Shown here in pieces: positions 18,043 to 26,208 of a stretch of 63,457 bases of DNA (position 1 is the first letter of the stretch; each line of letters starts with the position of its first letter). Under the pieces are notes generated by a model. It was given only the letters and a program-made list of their open reading frames with translations, did no database searches and was not told the origin of the DNA. The position numbers and the translations under genes are program-made. This stretch comes from a virus: the IMG/VR virus record IMGVR_UViG_3300007960_000020, positions 1-63,457 of that record, one strand, 5' to 3'.

Positions 18043-20195
18043 TTTTAAGTAATATTTTATTAACGCTTTTATTTTGGTATAGTTTGATAACTTTTATAAG
18101 TTTGATGTTTACTAAACCAAAATATAATACCTTTAATTGTGGGTTATTTGGATACATAGGTCCTAAAGCTGATGTAATGGCTTTAAAAATACTGGGCTTA
18201 TATAATAATGATAGAGGAGGAGACTCATGTGGTTTTGCTTTAAAAACCGATAATTTAGATGATTTTATTATTGATAAAGGTTTTGATAGTAAAAAAGACT
18301 GGGGAGATTTTATAGTTTCATCTGAATTATGTAATTATGAAGATGAAACAGTTAAAGTTTTCTTAGGTCATACTAGAAAAGCTTCAAAGTTTTATTCTAA
18401 AGAGAAAGAAACACATCCTTTCTTAATACAAAATCAAGATACAAATATAGATATAATAGGAGCACATAATGGCACTATCCATAATATGACTGATTTATTA
18501 ACTAAATATGATATGTCAGATGTTAAAGACATAATGGATTTAGATAGTTATCAATTATTTTCTATATTAAATACTAAGAATTATTCTGTATTAAAAAACT
18601 ACGAAGGAACAGCTACTTTAACATGGACTTTTCCTAAAGAAAATGATTCTTTGTATATATATAAAGGAGCTTGTTTAGTTGAACAATGGAATAATACAAC
18701 CAAAAAACATGAAGAAGTATTAGTAGAAGAAAGACCATTATATTATGTTAGAATAAATGATGGTTACTATTATTCTTCTTTATACATGTCTTTAAAAGCT
18801 TGTTTTCCTAATAATAAAGTAGAATGTTTTCCTACAAACAAAGTTATTAAACTTTATTTAAACAAGGATAATAAAGTAATAGTAAGTTATCCTAAAACTT
18901 CTGATGTAGATAGAAGTGATAACAAACAAAATGCTAATACTGGTAGAAAAAGAGTTGTTATTACTAATGTAAATAACAACATAAACACTTATTCTAGCGC
19001 TGCAAAGCAGACAGCCCTTCCATGGGAGAAAGAAACGGAAAAAACAGAAAGCTCGAAGAAGACGAAGATGATTCAAGATTTCAGTTCTTTAAAAAATATT
19101 TTTGGAACTGGAATTAGTATTTTGTCAGAGCCTAAGTTAGATGTTTTAGACACAACTATTCATTTAGACCGAGTTGTGTATTGGAGGGGTAGGTACTATA
19201 AAAATGGTCATTTGTGTCATGGAACATTTACATTAGATAAGTTCGGATATAAAAAAGATTCACCTTTATTTAGTCAATATCAAGGACCTAGAATTTATTA
19301 TTTTATTTTAGGTATGTTGGTAACTGAATCTGATTTTGGAAAATTATATAATGTCAACACAGATAGTGCTATTAAAAACAAAGTATTTGTAACTGATTCT
19401 TGTTATATAGATGTAGCTTTTATGAAAGATTGTTTAGTATCAGGTCATTATTATTCAGATACTACTTATGATTTTATAGAAACCCATAGTAATTATGGAT
19501 ATGAACTATTTAGTTCAGATGGATTTAATGAGAAAGAAATTGAATACAAACCTTTATTTTCAAATAGAGTATATAAGATTTCATCAGATGATAAAGTATT
19601 AGGTTTAATGGAAGATATGTTTGATTCTTATATTGTTGTAAAAAAGGATTCTAGTCCAGGGTGGCTAAAGAAAACTGTACAATATTCAGTATCTTCAGCT
19701 AGTACAGAATTTATTTACTTAAATGGTTCTAAAAATCAAAATATGATTATTACAAATGACGATAATGATAATACCAAATCTAACTCTAATTCTGATTTCA
19801 ATCCTACTGAATTAACAGAAGATGTAAAAGATGTAGAAGATGCTCCATTCGATAAAGATATGGAAATGATTTATGACGATAAAAATTATATGGAAGGAAT
19901 AGCGTTAGAATTAAAAAGAGAAATTTGTGATAAATATATTTCATTTGTAGAAACAGAAATAGACAATTTTATAAAAGAAATAGAAGAAGCTAATGAAGAA
20001 ATTGTCTATGCTACAGTTAATAAAGATGAAGATTTGGAACAAGTAGATTCTACTTTAAATCGTTTTATTAAAGATTTAAAGCAAGCTAAACTTTACTTAA
20101 AAGAAAGAATGAATTCTGCTATGAAAAATAGCGAGTTTATTGATTTGAATATAGAAGATAAGAATAGCAAACAGGAAATTCTTATTAATGATTAA
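18039..20195 (+). CDS. Class II (Ntn) glutamine amidotransferase, large, with N-terminal hydrophobic segment
   Basis: Residues 34 to about 250 form a class II glutamine amidotransferase domain: the nucleophile C34 in NCGLFGYIGPK, then RGGDSCGFALK (glutamine-binding), FLGHTRKAS, and AHNGTIHN with the oxyanion Asn/Gly. Such domains free ammonia from glutamine, as in GFAT and asparagine synthetase. The cysteine normally must become the N-terminus, yet here a hydrophobic stretch (residues 4-22) precedes it. Starting at the inner ATG (18105) would leave an 11-residue propeptide like that of PurF. The C-terminal 450 residues are not recognised; about 620-700 is a charged coiled coil. No synthase domain is fused, so the ammonia acceptor must be another protein, plausibly the adjacent ATP-grasp ligase or amidoligase. 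Confidence 0.82.
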   Translation: MILSNILLTLLFWYSLITFISLMFTKPKYNTFNCGLFGYIGPKADVMALKILGLYNNDRGGDSCGFALKTDNLDDFIIDKGFDSKKDWGDFIVSSELCNYEDETVKVFLGHTRKASKFYSKEKETHPFLIQNQDTNIDIIGAHNGTIHNMTDLLTKYDMSDVKDIMDLDSYQLFSILNTKNYSVLKNYEGTATLTWTFPKENDSLYIYKGACLVEQWNNTTKKHEEVLVEERPLYYVRINDGYYYSSLYMSLKACFPNNKVECFPTNKVIKLYLNKDNKVIVSYPKTSDVDRSDNKQNANTGRKRVVITNVNNNINTYSSAAKQTALPWEKETEKTESSKKTKMIQDFSSLKNIFGTGISILSEPKLDVLDTTIHLDRVVYWRGRYYKNGHLCHGTFTLDKFGYKKDSPLFSQYQGPRIYYFILGMLVTESDFGKLYNVNTDSAIKNKVFVTDSCYIDVAFMKDCLVSGHYYSDTTYDFIETHSNYGYELFSSDGFNEKEIEYKPLFSNRVYKISSDDKVLGLMEDMFDSYIVVKKDSSPGWLKKTVQYSVSSASTEFIYLNGSKNQNMIITNDDNDNTKSNSNSDFNPTELTEDVKDVEDAPFDKDMEMIYDDKNYMEGIALELKREICDKYISFVETEIDNFIKEIEEANEEIVYATVNKDEDLEQVDSTLNRFIKDLKQAKLYLKERMNSAMKNSEFIDLNIEDKNSKQEILIND

Positions 20196-20206
20196 TTTTT
20201 TAAAAT

Positions 20207-21853
20207 ATGTCTATTATAATAAATGAAGACGTTGATATTGATATGAGTAATTTAAAAGTTGTTAGTGTTAGTGGTAAAGAAATTCCAAGAACAAATGCTA
20301 TTAGAATTAAAGGAAGATGGTATGAAAGAAATGTAGATTGTTTCATGATTCCTAATATTGGAAACAAAATAGGAAAAAATGGAAAAGACTATATGTGGCA
20401 TATTAAGAATAATGGTATAATTGATTTGGATTTTGAAAAAAATGAATATAGAAGAATTAGTGATATGCTTAAAGAAGGCAAAGTAAAAGGTTATATAAAT
20501 AAAAAACTTGACGTTGCTTACTTTACTATTAATCCTAATTATTCTGTATTGATTAAAGAATCTTTGGGAGACCCTGGTTTATATTGTTTAAATAAAGAAT
20601 TAATAGAAAACAATCCTAAATTTGTAGAAGATTTAGTAACAGGAATATATTATGTAAAAGATAATATTAATTCTTCTTTACTAAAAAATATTACAAAGAA
20701 AAGAATAGACCATAACCAATATCCTGAAGGTTTAACCTATAATGCTGACCCTAATAATATACTATATCTAAAAATTATAGAAGAGCATACTAAATACAAA
20801 AATAGTATGAAACCTTCTAAAAACGTAAAAATAATTGCTAATAACTTATTAGAAAATTATTCTTTTGGTGTTGAGTTTGAAACTATAAATGGAACTATAC
20901 CTAAGAATCTTTGTTCTATGTATGGTATAGTACCACTTAGAGATGGTTCTTTAAAAGGTCCTTACGGAGAAGGTATTGAATTTACAACAGTACCTTTAAG
21001 TGGAGCTGTTGGATTAGAAATCCTAAAAAATCAAACTTACGAATTATCTAAAAGATGTGAAATATCTCATAATTGTAGTATGCATTTACATATATCTGGT
21101 ATACCAAAAACAAGATATAATGCGATGGCTGTTTATAAGTTATTTTATCTATTAGAGGAAGAGTTCTTTGGTTTAGTTCAACCTTATAAAGAGAATCCTG
21201 GAAAACTATGTTCTGATTGGAAAAAGTTTTCTTCAGACATAAGAGACAATTATTGTAGCAAATTACCTAAATTTAGTTTTTTAAATAAAACTGTATCTGA
21301 ATCTGAAGCTATAAATTATTTTAAAGATTTATTTATATTTTTAGCTGACCATTCAGAGATAACAAAAGAAAGTAGTATTTATAATTTTGAAGCTTATGTA
21401 CATCCTAAAAATAGAAAATGGTTGATTAATAGTAGATATTATTGGGTTAACTTTGTTCCATTTGTATTTAATAGAAGTGAAACTATAGAGATGCGTTTAC
21501 ATACGCCAACTCTTAATTTTACTAAAACAAGTTGTTGGTTATTTATAAATTTAGCTGTATTAAAATTTGCAGAAAATAATGCTAATCTTATTTTAAATAA
21601 AGATTTTAATAAGATTACATTAGAAGATGTAGTTAAAGGATATCTAACTGACTTCGGAAATACTAAATTAAGTAGAACAGAAGAAGAAAACTTAATAATA
21701 AAAGATTTTGTTGATTACTTATTGGCTTATATTAATAATAGAAAAGAGTTATACTTTAGCAATAAAGAAAAGAAATTATATTACGATAAAAAAGAATTTG
21801 TTGACGATAATACATTTTCGTTGAAACATAAAAGAATGAATAGTCTTTATTAA
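20207..21853 (+). CDS. Amidoligase (Amidoligase_2 family, GS fold) with N-terminal extension
   Basis: A 548-residue protein whose region from about 215 to 460 is an Amidoligase_2 domain: SFGVEFET with metal ligands E223/E225, GSLKGPYGEGIEFTT (second acidic strand), the H293-x-H295 pair in CSMHLHIS, and the closing arginine in TIEMRLHTP. The family makes amide bonds in peptide tags or cell-wall-like products. Residues 1-210 are an unrecognised domain that includes GRWYERN, similar to GRYYKNG in the preceding amidotransferase. The gene starts 12 bases after that gene, so the two are probably made together. It is the second GS-fold ligase of this genome. Confidence 0.82.
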   Translation: MSIIINEDVDIDMSNLKVVSVSGKEIPRTNAIRIKGRWYERNVDCFMIPNIGNKIGKNGKDYMWHIKNNGIIDLDFEKNEYRRISDMLKEGKVKGYINKKLDVAYFTINPNYSVLIKESLGDPGLYCLNKELIENNPKFVEDLVTGIYYVKDNINSSLLKNITKKRIDHNQYPEGLTYNADPNNILYLKIIEEHTKYKNSMKPSKNVKIIANNLLENYSFGVEFETINGTIPKNLCSMYGIVPLRDGSLKGPYGEGIEFTTVPLSGAVGLEILKNQTYELSKRCEISHNCSMHLHISGIPKTRYNAMAVYKLFYLLEEEFFGLVQPYKENPGKLCSDWKKFSSDIRDNYCSKLPKFSFLNKTVSESEAINYFKDLFIFLADHSEITKESSIYNFEAYVHPKNRKWLINSRYYWVNFVPFVFNRSETIEMRLHTPTLNFTKTSCWLFINLAVLKFAENNANLILNKDFNKITLEDVVKGYLTDFGNTKLSRTEEENLIIKDFVDYLLAYINNRKELYFSNKEKKLYYDKKEFVDDNTFSLKHKRMNSLY

Positions 21854-21861
21854 TAACAATA

Positions 21862-22227
21862 ATGCCAAATAATAAAACAAGAGGAAGTTCTTTTGAAAGA
21901 TACTGTATCAATAAACTTAAAGAATTAGGTTATGATAAAGCTGTTTCAAGTAGAGCTGAATCTAAAAATAGAGATAACCTCGGAGTGGATATTTGTTATA
22001 CAGAACCATTTAATATTCAATGTAAAACTTTATCAAAGAACATTGATATTTATGATGTTATAACAAATATGCCCTCTGAGGAATCTATGATTAATATGAT
22101 ATTCTATAGAAAAACAAAAAAAGCTAAAGTTAATTTTGTTACACAAGGAGAATATGCAATATTACATTTAAATGATTTTTTAACCATAATGAAAATATTA
22201 AATAAATATAAAAAAATTGAGTTATAA
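21862..22227 (+). CDS. PD-(D/E)xK-type endonuclease, small
   Basis: A 121-residue single-domain nuclease of the restriction-endonuclease fold (Holliday-junction-resolvase/VRR-like). An N-terminal glutamate lies in RGSSFERYCINKLKELGY, the metal aspartate in NLGVDICY, and the x-Q-C-K strand in FNIQCKT; these make the E...D...QxK set. Likely roles are junction resolution during recombination or packaging, or DNA trimming. It overlaps the next gene, another PD-(D/E)xK nuclease, by 11 bases, so the pair probably works in the same recombination process. Confidence 0.72.
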   Translation: MPNNKTRGSSFERYCINKLKELGYDKAVSSRAESKNRDNLGVDICYTEPFNIQCKTLSKNIDIYDVITNMPSEESMINMIFYRKTKKAKVNFVTQGEYAILHLNDFLTIMKILNKYKKIEL

Positions 22228-23245
22228 AACAAAAGATTTAATAAGTCAAAGTGATTTAACATTACTAAGTTTTAGTCCTTTAGCTTATTATAATAAAAAG
22301 AATTTAAATCCATTAGAAGAAGTATCTAAATCTTATTTTGATTTAGGTAGTTTAGTAGATGCTTTATTATCAGAACCACAAGAAGTAATAGATAAACAAT
22401 TTGCAATTGATTCTAATATAAATAAACCTTCTGATAAATTACTGGATTTATGTAATCAAATAGTTAAAGAAGTATATGAATATACTAATTTATTAGGTAT
22501 TAGTAATCCTAAATTATTAGAAGATCCATTAATAATATTAGATGCTAGAGAAAAAACTGGATATAATAAAAATTTAAAAGAAGATACTCTTATTAATAAG
22601 GTATTAGAATATAAAGATTACATGTTATTTAAATTAGAAAATTATAATAAAGTAATAATTGATTCTAATACTTATAATAAAGCACATGAAATAGTTAATA
22701 GTTTATTAACTAATGATAAGATTAGTAAGATATTAGATAATTGTAAACAAAAACAATTAGAAATATATTGGAATTATAATGAAGAAGATTGTAAATCTAA
22801 ATTAGATTTTGTAAAAGTAGATGAAGTAAATAAAGAAATAAACATATATGATTTAAAAACTACTTCTGATTATGTTTATAGCTTTCCTAAATCTATTATA
22901 AAATTCAGATATGATTTACAAGGAGCATTTTATGTTAGTGCTCTTTATGAATATTATTCTAATAATCCTGAATTATTAAAAGATGATTTAATTAAGTATA
23001 CTTTTAATTTTTATTTTATAGTTGAATCAACAAGTTATCCAGGAACACCTTTACTATATAAACTATCTGAAAAAGATTTAAGTTGTGGTGTATCAGGTGG
23101 TATTTTAAAATCTAATAAAATAAAATTAAAAGGATTTGTCGAATTAATTGATGATTTAAAATGGCATAAAGAAAATAATCTTTGGGAATATCCTAGAGAA
23201 GTATATGAAAATAACATGGAAATAGAAACAAATATTTATGAATAA
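22217..23245 (+). CDS. RecB/Cas4-like PD-(D/E)xK exonuclease
   Basis: A 342-residue nuclease related to phage exonucleases of the exodeoxyribonuclease VIII/PDDEXK_1 type. The N-terminus has SQSDLTLLSFSPLAYY, and DLGSLVDALLSEP is the helix with the conserved Gly-Ser. The catalytic core is KLDFVKV then YDLKTTSDY (D...DxK), followed by the QGAFYVSALYEYY motif that is typical of this group (the Q-x-x-x-Y helix). It probably resects double-strand ends for annealing by Sak4 and SSB. The start is TTG at 22217, inside the end of the previous nuclease gene. Confidence 0.82.
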   Translation: MSYKTKDLISQSDLTLLSFSPLAYYNKKNLNPLEEVSKSYFDLGSLVDALLSEPQEVIDKQFAIDSNINKPSDKLLDLCNQIVKEVYEYTNLLGISNPKLLEDPLIILDAREKTGYNKNLKEDTLINKVLEYKDYMLFKLENYNKVIIDSNTYNKAHEIVNSLLTNDKISKILDNCKQKQLEIYWNYNEEDCKSKLDFVKVDEVNKEINIYDLKTTSDYVYSFPKSIIKFRYDLQGAFYVSALYEYYSNNPELLKDDLIKYTFNFYFIVESTSYPGTPLLYKLSEKDLSCGVSGGILKSNKIKLKGFVELIDDLKWHKENNLWEYPREVYENNMEIETNIYE

Positions 23246-23798
23246 CAATTATAATTATAGTAGTAAATTCTTACTTCCTTTTTTAAGACCTAATTATGGA
23301 ATGTTATTTAATGCTTTTAATTTAAAAAATTGTTATATCGGAGATGAGAGATTTGTTCCTAAAGAAAAAAATCGTTTGTATTTACTTTTTCATCCTAAAC
23401 CTAATGATTTAAATGAATTTAAAAAAATACTTCAAAACAAAGGTATACCAAATATGGAATTTTATTATCCAACAAATAATATTTTAGAATATGTTGTTGT
23501 ATGTAATTTTCCAAAAGATTGCTTTTATTATTTAAAAGAATTTATACAAGGAAGATATTCTAAAATTAAGCAAACAGATATTAACAAATACTTTCCAAGA
23601 ATGGTTAGAAACGTATACGGAGATTCTATTATATCTCCTACTTGGGAAATATTAGTTAAATCTAAAAGATTAAAGAAACAATTAGAACAAGATTTAGAAG
23701 TAGAGATAGATGATGAACAGGAATTATTCAGTATTCCTTATAACAATAGAGAAATAATCGAACAAAGTAAAACAAAATTATTTAATTATGTCGAATGA
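23238..23798 (+). CDS. Hypothetical protein, 186 residues
   Basis: No recognised family. It is a soluble protein with a mixed alpha/beta look (RLYLLFHPKPND, LEYVVVCNFPKD), one conserved-looking aromatic patch (FYYLKEFIQGRYSKIKQ), and an acidic C-terminal linker (EVEIDDEQE). It overlaps the exonuclease upstream by eight bases and the nucleotide-pool fusion downstream by 11. Conservation among crAss-like relatives seems likely from its regular composition but cannot be tested here. Confidence 0.65.
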   Translation: MNNNYNYSSKFLLPFLRPNYGMLFNAFNLKNCYIGDERFVPKEKNRLYLLFHPKPNDLNEFKKILQNKGIPNMEFYYPTNNILEYVVVCNFPKDCFYYLKEFIQGRYSKIKQTDINKYFPRMVRNVYGDSIISPTWEILVKSKRLKKQLEQDLEVEIDDEQELFSIPYNNREIIEQSKTKLFNYVE

Positions 23799-24597
23799 GA
23801 TAGGATTGAGATTTAATAAAGATAAGATTAGACATGATTTATTACCACCTTTTGCTATTAATGAAGTAGCTAAAGTATTAACATTTGGAGCTACTAAATA
23901 TGAACCCAGAAATTGGGAAAAAGGATTAAGTTGGACAAGTACTTTAGCTAGTTTAAAAAGGCATTTAAATCTTCTTGAACAAAGAGAAGATTATGATAAA
24001 GAATCTAATATGTTACATGCTGCTCATATAGCTACTAACGCATTAATGTTATTAGAGTTTTATAAAATAGCTCCTCAATTTGATGATAGACCGCTAAGAA
24101 CTTTAGATCAACAATTTACCTTAGATATAGATGATGTTATATGTAGTTGGATGGATGCTTGGACAGATAGATTTAATCTTCCAAAAACTAATAACTCCTG
24201 GTATTTTGATAGAAATATTCTAGATAGATTTAAAGAATTAGCTAATAATAAAGAATTAGATGAATTTTATTTATCTTTAAAACCTTTAATTGATCCTAAA
24301 GATTTACCATTTGAACCTCATTCTTATGTAACTAGTAGACCTGTTGATTCTGAAATAACAGAGAAATGGTTAGATATGCATGGGTTTCCAACAAGACCTG
24401 TTATAACTGTAGGATTAAATGGTTCTAAAGTAGATGCTATTAAATCTACAGGATGTAAAATACATGTTGATGATAGTTATCGTAACTATCTAGATCTAAC
24501 TAAAAACGGAATCTGTTGTTATTTATTTGATAGACCATGGAATCATAAATACGATGTTGGTTTTAAAAGAATATATTCTTTAAATGATTTAAAATAG
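23788..24597 (+). CDS. dATP/dGTP diphosphohydrolase-like domain fused to a 5'(3')-deoxyribonucleotidase
   Basis: Two nucleotide enzymes in one chain. Residues 1-105 match the dATP/dGTP diphosphohydrolase N-terminal (DUF5664) family: GLRFNKDKIRHDLLPP, LTFGATKYEPRNWEKG and LHAAHIATNALMLLEF. Residues 110-269 match the NT5C HAD family: D113-x-D115 in LDIDDVICSWMDAW, YVTSRPVDS (motif II Thr/Ser), and KIHVDDSYRNYLDL with the late aspartates. Together the two would take a dNTP to dNMP and then to nucleoside, adjusting the dNTP pool. The fusion is unusual. Nearby ribonucleotide reductase, ung and MazG genes point to active pool management. Confidence 0.8.
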   Translation: MSNEIGLRFNKDKIRHDLLPPFAINEVAKVLTFGATKYEPRNWEKGLSWTSTLASLKRHLNLLEQREDYDKESNMLHAAHIATNALMLLEFYKIAPQFDDRPLRTLDQQFTLDIDDVICSWMDAWTDRFNLPKTNNSWYFDRNILDRFKELANNKELDEFYLSLKPLIDPKDLPFEPHSYVTSRPVDSEITEKWLDMHGFPTRPVITVGLNGSKVDAIKSTGCKIHVDDSYRNYLDLTKNGICCYLFDRPWNHKYDVGFKRIYSLNDLK

Positions 24598-24839
24598 TGA
24601 ATATAAAAAATTTATTTTATGTTCCTATTAAGTTAGAAAGTATCTATAAAAGTAAATTCTCTAGTTTTAAATATGATTATATATTATATTGTAAATATAG
24701 AAGTGATTACGTTATAGATACTTTCTTAACTAAAAAACAAGTTAAAGATTTAATAGGAATAGATAACTACAAATTATTAATTAATAAAAAACAAAATAAA
24801 TTTAATATTCACTATAAACAATTAAGAAATTATGAGTAG
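24597..24839 (+). CDS. Hypothetical protein, 80 residues
   Basis: A small basic, tyrosine-rich protein with no recognised motif. It starts with GTG at 24597, overlapping the final base of the preceding TAG, and ends inside the start of the next gene, which supports it as a real member of the operon. The pattern KKQVKDLIGID resembles a short helix-turn. Function unknown. Confidence 0.55.
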   Translation: MNIKNLFYVPIKLESIYKSKFSSFKYDYILYCKYRSDYVIDTFLTKKQVKDLIGIDNYKLLINKKQNKFNIHYKQLRNYE

Positions 24840-25131
24840 TAAAAAAATATTATCAGCACAAGATAAATTAAATAATTTATTAAAAGATAGTAATTATAGA
24901 TGTAATTTTGCAATGAAATCAGGTTTAAATATTTATATAACTAGGTTTAAAAATAAATTAGATGATGCTATTATAGTTACAACTTCTAATTTAGAAAGTG
25001 ATGTTAATTATCTAATAGCTAATTATAATAAAGCAACAAGAAAAAAAAGAATACAAAGATTAAAGAAATTAGAAGAATTCTATAATGCTTATGAAGATAA
25101 AATAACAGATATATTAAATGAAAGTAATTAA
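24832..25131 (+). CDS. Hypothetical protein, 99 residues
   Basis: A small lysine-rich, mostly helical protein (KATRKKRIQRLKKLEEFYNAYEDK) with a likely coiled coil in its second half. No family is recognised. It overlaps the neighbour genes on both sides by 8 and 14 bases, the usual spacing in this operon. The very basic helix could bind nucleic acid, but there is no motif to support that. Confidence 0.55.
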   Translation: MSSKKILSAQDKLNNLLKDSNYRCNFAMKSGLNIYITRFKNKLDDAIIVTTSNLESDVNYLIANYNKATRKKRIQRLKKLEEFYNAYEDKITDILNESN

Positions 25132-25327
25132 AGAATATAAGTTTCCATCTTTATATAAAGTAGTTACTTTAAGAAAGAACAATATAATGACAGTAAAAAC
25201 TGTAAAGTATTATACCTTAGATGGTAAAACAGAAGTTAATTCAAATTATTATCATAAACTTGATAACGAATTGAGTAAAAAAGAAAGAGAGTTTTTATTA
25301 AAAAAAAATCTAAATAATGAGACGTAA
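25118..25327 (+). CDS. Hypothetical protein, 69 residues
   Basis: A very small basic protein. The first half is probably a beta hairpin (YKFPSLYKVVTLRKN, TVKTVKYYTLDGK) and the second a charged helix (ELSKKEREFLLKK). No family is recognised. It is kept because it overlaps both neighbours in the compact style of the operon and shares their composition. Confidence 0.5.
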   Translation: MKVIKEYKFPSLYKVVTLRKNNIMTVKTVKYYTLDGKTEVNSNYYHKLDNELSKKEREFLLKKNLNNET

Positions 25328-25853
25328 ATTTAATGTTGGTGATTTTGTTACAATAAATGCTAAAGGATTTAAACTAATTAAAGATTTACCAAATGCTTTA
25401 GAAATTTATAATCAAAAAACAAAAGTTCAAATTGTTGAGTATGTAAATAGATATGATTATAATCCTTATAAAGTATGTATAAATAATAAATATATTTATT
25501 TTAAATCAGATGAATTAGATAAAATAGAATTAAAAGGAGATATATCAATAGATACTAAAGTAAAAAACAAACAAAATTATTTAGACTTAAGTAGAAAACT
25601 ACAAAAGTTAAAAGTAAATAATGAAGAGTTAGAAGAATTAAAAAAACAAAATGATTCAGAAATTTTAGAAATTGAAAATAAATTAAAATTTCTAAGAGAT
25701 TTTGGATTAGGTTCTTTTGATGATAAACAATATAGAGGTATTACTAAAATAACAGGATTTATTTCAAAGATTAATTTTATTAGTAATCCTAATCAAAGAA
25801 TGTCACTTTACAATGAATTAATTAAACATTGTAAACAAATAAAAATTGAATAA
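25317..25853 (+). CDS. Hypothetical protein, 178 residues, coiled-coil centre
   Basis: The N-terminal 80 residues look like a small beta-barrel (KFNVGDFVTINAKGFKL, KVQIVEYVNRYD, YKVCINNKYIYF), in the style of SH3/KOW folds. A charged coiled coil follows (about 90-130) and then a short C-terminal domain. No family is recognised. A KOW-like barrel with a coiled coil could bind RNA polymerase or nucleic acid, but this is speculative. It is the last gene before a 20-base gap preceding the MazG-like gene. Confidence 0.6.
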   Translation: MRRKFNVGDFVTINAKGFKLIKDLPNALEIYNQKTKVQIVEYVNRYDYNPYKVCINNKYIYFKSDELDKIELKGDISIDTKVKNKQNYLDLSRKLQKLKVNNEELEELKKQNDSEILEIENKLKFLRDFGLGSFDDKQYRGITKITGFISKINFISNPNQRMSLYNELIKHCKQIKIE

Positions 25854-25873
25854 AATATAATAAATTTAACAAA

Positions 25874-26203
25874 TTGAATTTAAACGATTATCAAACATTT
25901 GTAAAAGAAATTTCAGTATATCCTAATGTAGGTGAAAATATAATATATCCTGTATTAGGATTATGTGGTGAAACTGGAGAAGTAGCTGAAAAGATTAAAA
26001 AAGTTATCAGAGATAACAATGGTGTTATTACAAAAGAAAAGCAGATAGAAATAGGAAAAGAATTAGGAGATGTTATTTGGTATATAGCTGCTATTTGTAA
26101 TGAATTAAAACTTGATTTATCTGATGTTCTTTTAGCTAATATGGAGAAATTAAATTCCAGAAAAGATAGAGACAAATTACAAGGTAACGGAGATAATAGA
26201 TAA
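25874..26203 (+). CDS. MazG-like nucleotide pyrophosphohydrolase
   Basis: All-alpha NTP pyrophosphohydrolases of this group hydrolyse (d)NTPs to monophosphates. The 109-residue protein shows the first helix LNDYQTFVKEI, the metal-binding helix GLCGETGEVAEKIKK (ExxE) and the second metal helix GKELGDVIWYIAAICNEL (E...D). The start is TTG at 25874. It may lower alarmone or dNTP levels or clear aberrant nucleotides, alongside the second MazG-like protein at 29648-29944 and the fused diphosphohydrolase. Confidence 0.88.
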   Translation: MNLNDYQTFVKEISVYPNVGENIIYPVLGLCGETGEVAEKIKKVIRDNNGVITKEKQIEIGKELGDVIWYIAAICNELKLDLSDVLLANMEKLNSRKDRDKLQGNGDNR

Positions 26204-26208
26204 TAGAT

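Noticed and set aside
16458-24839. Reassignment of TAG to glutamine, as in some crAss-like phages
   Set aside because: TAG ends several genes (for example at 17262, 24595 and 24837) just where the next gene begins, and no long frames need TAG read-through. The standard code is enough.
23788-26203. Z-genome (diaminopurine) system suggested by dATP-type hydrolase and MazG
   Set aside because: No PurZ-like adenylosuccinate synthetase was found, and DUF5664/MazG proteins occur in many ordinary phages.
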